Below are positions 37,128 to 48,431 of a stretch of 64,000 nucleotides of DNA, piece after piece. The notes beneath the pieces were generated by a model. It saw nothing but the letters and a program-made list of their open reading frames with translations, made no database searches and was not told the DNA's origin. Numbering within the stretch: the stretch's first letter is position 1; each line of letters begins with the position of its first letter. The position numbers and the translations under genes were made by a program. The DNA is from Opisthorchis felineus (taxonomy: Eukaryota > Platyhelminthes > Trematoda > Opisthorchiida > Opisthorchiidae): positions 87,943-151,942 of the forward strand of contig SJOL01006396.1 of NCBI GenBank assembly GCA_004794785.1, in the 5' to 3' direction.

Positions 37128-37541
37128 GTTAGTCTGCTCCAAAAATGCTCCTTATTCCTTTGTTTACCATATTACCCCCCCAGCAGAAGTGCACTTAAAT
37201 GTTAGCATGTTCATTTCAGACGTCTTTATGAGACACTCCGCAAGTGTGTACTGCCGGTGGGCAAAATTATGTGCAACGTTATGAATCTTGACTCGACCGT
37301 GTTAAGTAAACGTCGGATGCAAAAGCGCCTTCTATACTTTACACTTGGCAGGGTAGTCCTCTTTGCTATGCTGACCTGGGGACAAAGTATGTTCCTATAC
37401 GTAGTATGTAACGTCGACCATGTGAAACCCGTTTACTTTTCAGTGGCACTGGGCCTCTCTCAAACCAACGCTAGGCCTTTTTTGCAAGAATCACAAAAAA
37501 TTGCAGCAGTTTTGTTTTGTACATCATCCAAAATCCACTAA

Positions 37542-38599
37542 AAATTTCCTCACATTCAGTTCTACCATAAACTCTTGTGTGTAGCTTAATGAAGGGTTAA
37601 GTCTTATCATCCGATTCACGTTATCATAGCTGCCAGCCCATGACCAAAAATTGGTGAGTTTCACATCAAGCTCTGGTTAACTTCATTTGTTCCGAAATAA
37701 CATAAGTGAAAGAAATGGATGTTTTAAAATTTCTTGATTGTTCATATTGATTTTTCTCTCTCTGGTGTTACAAACACATCGACTTCGTCATGAAACCAGA
37801 ATGGTTTGTTGCTTGATTAACCAAAACTGAAAGCTTTGTTTCACCAAAACAAAACACAATCGTCCACCAAACTTCTCTAGCCCGATCGCTGAATGCTAAT
37901 TTCAGTTTTTCGACACACGAAATCAAGACGTCTGATAACCAACTACGCCTACTTGAGTTTCGGCAGAATTTTGAAACGATTCAGTGTAAAATATGAGAAC
38001 GTTAAAACAATGACACGTATCAGTGTTTGTGGAAGATTTTTAAAATTTTAAATGGAGGTTTAATGCTGTAGGTAAAATCCGTTTGTCCCGAAAAGCCAGG
38101 AAGCAGCAAATAGCTGTTTTGTCCTTATTGAGAATCAACACCAGATAAAAACCTGTGACTTCCGGTCTAGTTGTTGAAAGCGGTCAGCGTTGTGTTCAGA
38201 CTTCACTCGAATCTTTCTGCAGGTTCGTGAGATGCACACCACTGTTGATTTTCAATAGGAATGAAGCAGCATCTCCAAGCCTTCCGGCATCGACTGACTT
38301 CACTTATGGGACAAGATCCCCTATTATAACAGAGTTCACAGATAAGAGGAAAAGCTTTATATAAGAAGAAATCGCTTGTAAAAAATAAAATTCCATCTAG
38401 GCCATTCATGGTTGCCAAACAACAAGGCTAGAAGGCGGAAGGTGCTGGGCACACGTATTAGCTTATCAGCACCAACTTGCCAACAAAGAGAAAACTAATT
38501 GTTTGTTCCTTCGTTGAATACAGAATGATCAGTCAAGGACACACAGGAACGGATTACATTCTAAATCGTCGCCCAAATTCAAATAAAAACAGTATTCGC
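37542..38599. other. Noncoding stretch
   Basis: Nothing recognised. Frames at 38155-38364 (+) and 38203-38418 (-) are mutually antisense and lack motifs. Confidence 0.4.
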
Positions 38600-38750
38600 G
38601 AAATACACTCATTTTCAATTTGGTTTCAAGTAGAACATAAGGTTGACGGAAATTCTGGGACTGCGCCTACCTGATGAGCCCCAAGAAGGCCGAAACCGGT
38701 CGTGGGCTATCGAAGAATTTTCAGCTCCTTATGATTAGTGCATTACGAAA
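38600..38750 (+). mobile_element. Hammerhead-bearing repeat, copy H1
   Basis: The unit reads CGAAATACACTCATTTTC, then TTTCAAGTAGAACATAAGG, GGTTGACGGAAATTCTGGG, the ribozyme core and ATCGAAGAATTTTCAGC. The same blocks in the same order occur at 47.6 kb and, inverted, at 54.3-54.6 kb. In flatworms such ribozymes occur in small SINE-like repeats and in the terminal repeats of Penelope-like elements. No Penelope RT or GIY-YIG gene was seen nearby. Confidence 0.75.
38666..38706 (+). ncRNA. Hammerhead ribozyme H1 (type I, minimal stem III)
   Basis: The core order is stem I (CCTAC with GTGGG, five pairs counting one G-U), CTGATGAG, stem II, CGAAAC, CGGTC and stem I. Cleavage is predicted after C38701. 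All invariant core bases are present. Stem II carries one mismatch (CCCC against AGGC), so this copy may be weak. Stem III is only CCGG with no loop. Confidence 0.75.
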
Positions 38751-41700
38751 AACAGTATTCGTTCTTTTGAGGATTAGAGTCCGGTTGCTGACTAATGTCT
38801 TGTAGACAGATTTGGTCTTATGTTGTGTTTGAGTGCCACTTAAGGCTGAGTGATTTTTTCACAGTCATGATTTCTCGTTGAAAACCCCCTACCAACAATC
38901 CAGTTATCACATCGACCGTTGCATAAAATGTGTTACCCCTTTTGTGGTAATCAAGGGTCTAATCTTCTGGCTAGGTTTGACAGACCCTACATTGTCCCGC
39001 GCATTAATCGAGGTTATGCTGTGCGGATCAGAGCTCTGATTGACGCTAGGGTATCAGAGATATTGATAGGTATACGCAAACAAACACACCCTGTTTTTTC
39101 ATCTATCCCATGGCTGTTGCACACGACCGCTGACATTTATCACCTGGACATCGCTCAGTGAGATACAGTTTGTTACTCCTCAACCACGAGAATATCATTG
39201 GTGCACAATTTTCCACGTTTAAGCAGCTAGACACAAAATATTATTTCATCAAGTTATTTTCTTCCCTGATTGCCTGAGTGAACACTTGGGTGCTTAACCA
39301 CCTCGGAATTCTCGCGATAATCTAACATAAGGTCTTTTTCCCTTCACTATTTTCTCTTCATTTCACTTTTATGCTTTACGCACAAGTGAGTAGACCTTGT
39401 GGTGGTATGACAGTAAAGCATCAGTGTTAACACTCATATTGCTGTCTCTGGTTATGTTGACGCCTGGTTTCCTAATTGCAAGAACAAATTTGTTACCAGC
39501 TTTAGGCGGTTCTGTGAAAAACAAGGGAGACGCTAAGAAAACAGCATTTCAAAAGACTTGAATGTGGCGTGAAAAATAGGAAAGACAGCGTCATTCGACC
39601 ATCTTTGACGAACCTACCAAGAGTTTACAAGCACATACTTGTCCATCCACGGAAAACGACCTCAGCTTGATCGCTTCTCGTCCAAAGTGTTTGAATAAAG
39701 ACCCGCAGTTCTTTTAATAAACAAGAACCAATTAACGTATTTGATTTGTTCCAAGTTTTCTGCCATTTCTTCATGCGTTGGTAGAAGCAGCTAATGAGGT
39801 AGTTTGCTTCAGAATGAGTAACAGTAATCAATTGTGCTTGTAAGTAAGCAGTTACAAACAATCAAAATATGAGAGAAAGATTTTGGGAGCCATTATATCG
39901 CTGAGTAGACAATTGCACTGGAAATATTCTCACTGACTGGCTTAAGAAAAAACGCTTGAGAGCATGTGCACGTTTTGCAGCAGTTACTTGTGGATGAGCT
40001 TTCAGTAAACGGCTGTATGAGTGTCCCACCTCCCACGTAATATAAAATTTTTCCGGGCCCTAATCTTGCAAATCACGTTTGAGAAATTAGTACCAGAGAA
40101 AATTTCATCTGACTGTTAATCAAACGCGAATCGTGACATTTTTCATTTTCATTCTTCTGACGTCGCCAGAATTGTTCTGCGGGACACGCCAAGTGTTCTA
40201 ACGCGCATGGTACGTGTATCGTTTTGACGGTATGTGATTAATATATTTAAGAAAACAATTTCAAATAACAATGGAATAATGGATAGCAAACAAATCTAAA
40301 GATGTCACCTAAAATGTCACCTCCAAAACAACCATACAGAGCTTGTATTCAATGTGCAAAAATGCTTTAATAATTCTGTTGGAAATCATCCAACATAGAG
40401 CGAAAAGATGAAGCCCCATTTGGAAATTCGAATAAACGCCGAAATGGTATTTGTTTTGTTTCAATCCCATTATTCCGTGCGCATAAAAAGATTGGAATTT
40501 CTGCTAGATTATCTTCACTGCAATCAAAAAAAATTTGTGCATCTGTCAATCACTTTGTTACATGTGGCAGGAAACGAGCATATCAGAATTGTATCTAGAG
40601 GTTTTCTTTCCCACTTATCCGACCGAATGCCACAGGTCAAACTTAAAACATTTCTCACCGCTTTGACTAAATAGTTCCCCAATTTATCATGACGCAAGTA
40701 GAGTAACGGAGCGTTTTTTGAACGAAAAGTTTGATGAGCATATTCTGTCATATCGCATGAGGCACCGGTATCGATTGCAGGATTTGTGGGAATCCCTGGA
40801 AGTCGCTTGCCACTACGGCTTTTATACCTGGAACGCTTTAGTCGTTTGACTCAATTAACGAAGTGCTGCGAGGTAACTTGATGGCACGGAATCTCCGAAT
40901 AAAAGGACAGCGTGTAGTTTTTCAAGTAAAACTTATTTGGACCGGTCTTATATAGGAACTGTAGACAGTTTACTTTAAATAGACAGGCAAAAGTGGTCTA
41001 CCAATGGCCTAGTTACAAATCTCATAGAATGTTTACAAAACCGGTAAACATTAACTAAGCTAAACGGGGATCAAAACAAGACTTCAGGAGCACGAAAATC
41101 GTACCGTACAGCTTAAACAACCGTCCGAGTTATGTGGAAAATATGGCCCGGTGTGTGCTAACAACGAGACACCGGCTAACCACAATAGCCCAGTTGACTA
41201 GGAGAGACTCAACAAATATCCCTCATTCACATATATCAATGGAAGAAGTTGGATGGTGATAGCCTCAGAAATCACCAAATTACTTGACACGATTGTACTA
41301 GGCCTTCTTTAGTATTCGGTAGACGATCCAGAAACTACAACCCGCGTTGCCTGCGTTGTCTAATAAAGAACGCTTAACTTGGCCCTCGAAAATCAAGAAG
41401 CACCTACCTTCGGCAATATAAAGAGAAACTTACCGGTATCTGCTTAGGTTACAACTCATAGGATTTAAACAGCTAACAATTGTAGACAAGTCCAACAATA
41501 GCTGCCTCCCTGTGTTTGAATGCATAAACCCGGTGGATATGGGAAGACGATCGATCTTGTGGAGTTTTGAACGTATCTCGTCCTGTTTGGCCAGTGATTC
41601 TGGTCAACAATCTCCCTATTATAATGTGTTGTTTTTTCTATTATTATTGAACAAAAAACACGGCTAACTTGCAAGCTGCGCAAAGCAAGTCAATCAAACT

Positions 41701-44700
41701 TGTTCACGATATTCTCCTAACATCCAGTTTGCCAAGCACTGTTACAGTAACACACTTTAGGGGGTCTGGAGAGCAGGCTAAGGGCGTCAGTTGCTCGAGT
41801 TACCAAAGACATGAGCTTTCCTTACTAACATATTGTTGTACGCTAGTTATTTCATTGCAGTCGGTTCGCTACTGGTTCGGCTTGCCACCAGATGCGTGAA
41901 ATGGAGACCTGACCACTCGATTTCCTTTCCGATGTAAAAATTAAACCTGCGCTTGGAGCATTAAATCGAATAAGAATTACTCCATCAGCGGGCTCTTGAC
42001 CGACAACACAAAATATGTTGCCGATAAATCTTCATTAATGAGCGTATTCATATGGATATCAGCAAGTTATATCCCGTGACCAACGCGCCTAACGCGATGC
42101 GGTGTCTCAATAAAAAAAGCTGCACATCGATAATATAAAATAGGAGAAATTATTTCGACACTCATTCTGGTATGCGCAAACTTTACACGAAACTTTACAC
42201 GCTTGCACATATGATCACCAATCTCTACCAAAGATACACGTAATAAGGAACTCAATGCCACTGACGGTATTGAACCCCCATTCTCCATGAAATCCTGGAT
42301 TCATCTGAAATGCCGATTGTCTATGTACCCCATAAACCTAACATTTGAAACTGGAATTTACATAGACAGACTGAAAACACCGTTCTTTCCAGCTTTTGCT
42401 GAGTTTATAGTATAGCGGTTTAGTTTCCACATTCGATCATTTCTGGCTATTTTGCTGCGACAGCTGGCACTCATTATCCGCAGAACAGTGGACTGCCAGG
42501 TGGAATTGGTATCTATTGATCAAAATTTTACTGGCCCGATAAAAGTTGAGTCAACTTTAGAAAAATCGCAAAAGACAACTTAAAAAATAAACGGTGAATA
42601 CATCTTACTGGTACCTAACGGTCTTGTGGATATTAAAAGTGATTTGAGCAGACTGGTTGAAAAAATGCAATTACAGAAAGCGTTATACGCTTAGCACGGA
42701 ATTATTAATTAGTTGCTGGCTGATCGGCGGTATCTACTCTTTAAATGGTGCCACGAACCTTAGATGAATATATGCCCAGTCAAAAACCTCTGACGACGAC
42801 GGTTGTTAACTAGCTGCCCGGCCTGTGTACCTACACAATTTGGGAAGATCACACATGTGAAAGTTGTAGGTTCAAATATAAAAGGAGACCCTATTGAAAC
42901 CCAGTGATGGACAGTGGAAACAGTAGAGCCTTCAATTAAAATGGCCCTTAACATTCTCAAAAATGGTCACTCATACTTGAGGGATGGGAATCGAGGTAAG
43001 CATATATGCAAAATGAGATAAAGGCAACTTTCAACCGTCATTGAAGCCGGTCTTCGCTGAAGAAGCGCTTTAGAGCTGTTCATCCTTATCGGAAATCATC
43101 ATCAGCGCGCATCTCATGAGATTTGAAATTAGATTACCCTTATGCAAGCAAAGTAATAGGGCATACAAAGTGCCCAGGATGGCGACCGAATTGGTAATAA
43201 AATACAAGTAAAAAAACACCCCAGGAACTAATGAACAACTGGAAGTTTGTGGACGGTCACCATGTTGTCCTCAGTCACAAAGTGAAATATGTGAGAAGTC
43301 TGCAGACACGCGAAACACAAGGATGAGGTCGACACGCAATGAAATCTTGAGTGATATGATCTAGATAATGGGGCCCATTAAGTAGCCTGCTAACGTCTTG
43401 GACGTGACTTCCGACGTCAAATCTCTTTGGCTTCAAACCTCCAGGAGCAAATAACTGACTAAGAAATGCAAGCACACAATTTACAACAAGCACAAAAGCT
43501 CACTACAGTTACGATCGTAAGAGTCACTCCAAGTCAGTATTTTAAAATGCGAACCAAATTGAACAATAAGGTGAATGTTTAACAAAAGACCAATAGGAAT
43601 TGTGAAATTTAACTGCTCACCGATAGTCGCAATGAGTGGGAAGTTTGGAAATCTGTCTGAACAATACTGAATTTTTCATTCTCATCATATAATAAACGAG
43701 TAGTCGCCGTCACAGGGATGGTTCTTCGGTGTTTCATGTCATGGTACGTCTAAAGTTAACAATGGAGAACGAACAAAGCAAGTGAAATTAGGGCCAGCAA
43801 GATCAACCGTAAAACGAGGCACTCAACGCAGTTAACCTGGTTACAAAGGTGGCCCGAAATAATCGCAAAATAGGCTCCCTAAATGTGCTCATTCATAAGG
43901 GGAAACGTAAATTGAGTTGAAATTTATCAAAGCGGTATGTCTTTCAAATATATTAGCGGTGAATTTGCATAACACTGATAGAAATTGTACCACAATAGTT
44001 TATGAACATGCATATAGATCGTCAGCGGCTGGTTTGTACCTGTTTCTGGACCGTACTTTAATGCCCCGATTAGCACAGCCACGTGCCTATGTTATCTATG
44101 TGTCCACTTTTACTGTTATCTTTTGTTATCTTGTCACGTCAGGCAGTGTATAATTTTGAACTACGATCCTCAGTGTTCAGAATACAATTCAGTCAAATTT
44201 TCCGACCCAGGCTGCTCGATATTCCATTGGTTTGGCTTTTTCGTGGAAAACGATAAAAATTTGCGACGTCCCGCACAGTTTAGCCATCAGGAGTTTAGGC
44301 CATCAGCGGTGCAAACTAGGGCCAATTTTATGACTCTGATCACTTTGGATATGTAGCTGATCTCAATCTTTTTGTGACCTTCAGTCTCCAAGTCGTCATA
44401 CAAAACCGCTCATATGTACGTAACTTCCTCAAATCAACTGTTCTGGTTCTAACAGGCCCAAAGTCTATAATATGCATCGCTATTTGGACAAACCATTTGG
44501 CACCGCAAACTGGCTGCTATTTGTTTGAATAAATGCTGTACCTCTACGTATGTGCAGTACTATGCTGTCAAGTGAAAGCAATTTAGGCTCTCCACTTCAA
44601 TTCTGCAGCAAACCTAGTGAGTAATTACAATATGTATTTGTGGACCCAACCTATCCATTTAACGAACAAATCCGACCAGTACAATAGACCTTCTCCGTAG

Positions 44701-47504
44701 CTATATTTTTCCTTGTCTCTTGCTTATCCCGAATGCAAAAGAGCAGTGAGGCCACATAATGGGAAGGTGCCCTGTGGGCAGAAAAGATCTAGTGAACCGT
44801 TCATTTGACCTCTTTTGGTGTCCATCAAGAACTGTGGCTCAAGGTAGGTGTCATCTGCCTTAAGAGTCTAGCGATCTGTCCTTAGTAAATTCAACCATTA
44901 GTGGCTCGGATATCTGGATGAATCTTACATCCAAGTACTGGTGCTCACTGGTGATTCATGGCCCACTCAAATTTATTACTGGCCATTATCACCTGTCAAT
45001 ACCATGTTTTGCAACAAAACAACTGTTGTAAAGGATGTGGTGACTCAGTCAGAGGTCCGTTGGAATGGTACCGAACTGAATGCATTATTTCCTCTATTCT
45101 ATTCTGGAAAAGTCCTACTTCCGTTCTTTGAAACGCGGAAGGGTTGCATACTGCCATAGTGATGTACACGATTAGATCAGAAGTACCGTAGAAAACAGTT
45201 TACTGTAGCCACTTCTATTGAAACCGAATTATTCAGTATCTGCACAGATTTATTAGCCAGAGACTCCAAGTGACGCAGTGAGTAAAACATCGCAGTTTCA
45301 ACGAGAATTGTCTTGGGGACCGCGGGACGTTCAAAGGTAACTCCCAGGAACATTCGATTTTGCTTTTGCTTGACACTGTGCAGTATAAGATAGTCATCCA
45401 GTGGCATGTTTGATTCTGGAATTGGATCGGACCTACGGGGATTTAGACACTGCTACCTCAAGCCAAATGTAGCGCCGGTAAGACGATTAATGTCACAAGC
45501 TAACCGGATTAAGTTTTTTTCCAAAACTAGGCCCTAGTCGTCTCATACTAGACGTCTACAGCAAAGCTAGCTGTGTCACTGTATACCTAATTAGTTTTTA
45601 TTACTTAATATCAGTCCAAAAGAGATTAATTCAGTTGATCTTATTATTCAAAATGTGTATCTATCAATACTGAGTGTAGGCAGAGAAGCTAAAAACTGTT
45701 TTAGGAGACCTTAAGCATGTGCTATCCTCAACAAATTTTCGCTTTAAAATAGCTTCATACCGGGAATCGGGCTTCCTTGTGGTTCTTTAGGATAACAATC
45801 GCTAGTTCTGTCTACCAACTAATTGACTATTAAGTTTACCCACACCTAAATTGACCGATTCTATCGCCCCTGTCTGTTGTACGGTTCCTCGAGTAAAACT
45901 CAGCGTAACATAGAAAAATTCAAAACTTGCATGCTATCTCATAACAATAAAGTTCACTGCCATTTCTCGCTTTTCATCAGCACCAACTAGCAACCTGAAA
46001 CAGTGATTACTTTGAGCCGTTATTGAGCTTTGCTGTACTGTGAAGTCAAACCATCCACCAAAGGATGTAAAAATCTACTTATTTTCGTATTATCCTTTCC
46101 CTGACTGACTACTGCATTTTCCCTGCGTCAGACGTCTAAAAAATTATTTTTTTGTGAATGCGTAATGTCAGTTTACTTCAAGCCGTTGCTTTTGAGGCGC
46201 TAGTTATACACACCAAATGCTTTTTGACGTTTTCAACCAAGACAGCCTGTGTACGAGGGTACGTCACTTCAGTAGCTATATTGTTGATTAACACAAAAGT
46301 ATCCAAAACTGATTGAACCAGCAGAGAATTTCAACAGTTAAGCCGTTTAAAACTTGTGCACCCATCCCAGAATTTGGATAGTATTTGACTGGTGTGATTC
46401 ACCTGGATATAATCCCTTTTGTGAACAGAGTAAAATCATTTGCAACGCAAGTGTAATTTATTGGCTTCCAGTAAATTTACCAGTATTTTCATCATTATAC
46501 CCAAACCATAAAGTTTGTCTGTGAACTATCACAGAATATCAAGTTTATCATTAGTAAATAACTAAGTAAGTATGGTAATAATAGCAGTGTAGTAATCTTT
46601 CTCTAATGCATATACCGAAAACCATCTTGGGGTTCACAAGAAACACAGATTCCGCTCATTATGGTCTCATTAGTATCTTTCTCCTGGTGAGAAAATACCG
46701 CCTTTACTACTGATAAGTCGCCAAAGTAACTCGGTCATTTTGGTGAATAGTGGAGCAATTTTGCCCGGCATCTCCGATTACCCTTGCTCATTTGGCTAAC
46801 GCAAATATTCTGGGTGATTTTAAGTTAATGAAATATGCGGCAGCCTCTATTAAACACGTGAAAATACTGTCTTCAGCCTTAATTATATGGCAGCTAACAA
46901 TGACAATTACTGTAAATGATACTCTAAAAATAATTTGTAAGTTGTTCCGGTATCCACCAATTTCTCGTGAGATTGTTCCACGTGGGAGCACAACGGAATC
47001 CAGCGTGTAATGTCGTCAGAGTCCCTCGTCCCTGCTGAGCTATCCTTCTATGTTATCATCTGCGTTGCCCATGTGGACATTGTTAATTTTCTCATCATAC
47101 TAAGAAAGTCGTTGAGGCGAATTTGGAAATCCTTATACCTCGTGGAAATTTCGGTATATTTTTGTGTGTCGTCTCCCAGCTTTTTGCAAGAATGATGAAT
47201 GGAAACCTTCTTGAATTGAACATATCTATTCCACTGAAAATGCCTACCACAACAAAACACCAAAATACCATATCTTTTGGCATCATACAGTGACCACATC
47301 TTGTTGCACACCTGTTTTTACGGCCCGCAGCCTACAGAAAGAAAAAGAATTCTGGAAACTTATCTGACAACATTCCAACATCCGGGCTTTAACCGTATCT
47401 ACTCGCTACTTGAACATCACTGATATTTGCTTTAAGTGCAAGGTTGTGTGCTGCATATTGTTCAGCCTGTAACTCCCTGCGGCCAACCTTGTGGAAATGC
47501 ACCT
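38751..47504. other. Long noncoding stretch
   Basis: Over 8.7 kb I recognise no gene. Frames such as 38919-39161 (+), 40524-40751 (-), 43917-44153 (+) and 46750-47010 (+) have passable text but no splice pair or family. No LTR, TIR or satellite array was noticed. The stretch is AT-rich in places. Confidence 0.35.
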
Positions 47505-47750
47505 TTATGAAAATATAGTGCAATATCTCGGATATCGTACCAACTGAAACATGAGGCGGCCTTTGTGCAGCTCATTCAGAAACAAGAGTCCCTCGTAAAA
47601 GCCAAATTGATTCGCAAGTGAGTGTATCTGCCGAGATCTCTCCACTTTTGGTTTAAGTTGACGGAAACTCGGGGTCTGCGCCTACCTGATGAGCTTCAAG
47701 AAGGGCGAAACCGGTCGAGGGCCGTCAGGGATTTTTCAACAACTACTAGC
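47505..47750 (+). mobile_element. Hammerhead-bearing repeat, copy H2
   Basis: This is the longest forward copy. ATATCGTACCAACTGAAACA and ATGAGGCGGCC (47535-47560) match the far flank of the copy at 54.4 kb. CAAATTGATTCGCAAGTGAG (47604-47623), AAGTTGACGGAAACTCGGGG and the ribozyme core follow. The order agrees with the other copies, which fixes the orientation of the unit. Confidence 0.75.
47681..47721 (+). ncRNA. Hammerhead ribozyme H2
   Basis: CTGATGAG (47686-47693), CGAAA and CGGTC are intact, with cleavage predicted after C47716. Stem II (CTTC/AGGG) is held by G-U wobbles. Stem I (CCTAC with GAGGG) has one mismatch. Stem III is again the loopless CCGG. The pairing-preserving wobbles in stem II would fit a structured RNA. 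Confidence 0.7.
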
Positions 47751-48079
47751 TTCTTCCACCCTTAGCAAATGCCAAGCAAGAGTAGAAATTGGAAGACAAA
47801 ACCTCAACTGATTATTTTATTTGATGATCCGAGATCCAGCGAGCAGCCTGATCAGTAACTTTGATATCTGTCAACTCCCTTGGAACTGAAGTGCGTGAAT
47901 TCCATTGTAGTGATGAGTTCGTACAACGGTTATCAGCTTTATTAACCTGTTAACTCGTACACGTATGCTCTGATCCTTTGAATACATGATCCAACTTATT
48001 TGTCGAGGTTTGGTAACATTGCCAAACCAATTAGCCTTCACCATCAAAGTAAGCACTGTTTGTTCTGGTGTATTTTCCT

Positions 48080-48090
48080 GGGGGGGGGGG
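48080..48090 (+). repeat. Run of eleven G
   Basis: A homopolymer G run preceded by TTTTCCT. It may be prone to sequencing error. Confidence 0.9.
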
Positions 48091-48334
48091 CTACCACATC
48101 AACAGGCTTCAAATAATGCTCGGAACTGCAGATATTGTGTGGATTTAAAGGCAGTATCGAACCAAATATCAACTATGGTTTTCACTCAGTTCAGATGACC
48201 TCGAAAGCCCCCTGATGCCATTTTTCGACTGTTCAGTATGGGCATATACAAATGAGAAAACAGCATAAAGAAATTAAGCAAGTGAATCAAAAAGCTATAT
48301 TCTTACATGTAGATCGAAATATTTCTTCTGGACC

Positions 48335-48359
48335 CGTAAAATTATTTTTTGTATTCCAG
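48335..48359 (+). promoter_or_regulatory. 3' splice site just upstream of the neuropeptide start codon
   Basis: ATTTTTTGTATTCCAG ends at 48359, and the start codon follows nine bases later (AAAAATGGCG, good context). The site could serve an intron in the 5' UTR. In flatworms it could also be a spliced-leader acceptor, since SL addition often places the leader close to the ATG. The sequence cannot tell these apart. Confidence 0.55.
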
Positions 48360-48368
48360 ATATCAAAA

Positions 48369-48431
48369 ATGGCGTCTGGTATTCTCCTGATTTACTTGCT
48401 CATTGGAACCGTCAGTCTGCACGTTCACACG
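48369..48431 (+). CDS. Neuropeptide precursor, exon 1 (signal peptide)
   Basis: The exon encodes 21 residues. MASG is followed by the hydrophobic run ILLIYLLIGTVSL and then HVHT, a textbook secretory signal. It ends exactly at a codon boundary (phase 0) before a strong donor CACACG|GTAAGA. The frame is open upstream to an ATG at 48252, but the ATG at 48369 has the better context, lies just after a splice acceptor and leaves the hydrophobic core at the N terminus. The partner exon at 50912 also starts in phase 0, giving a 128-residue precursor. It is expected to enter the ER and regulated secretory granules of neurons. I cannot place it in a named family with certainty. Confidence 0.8.
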
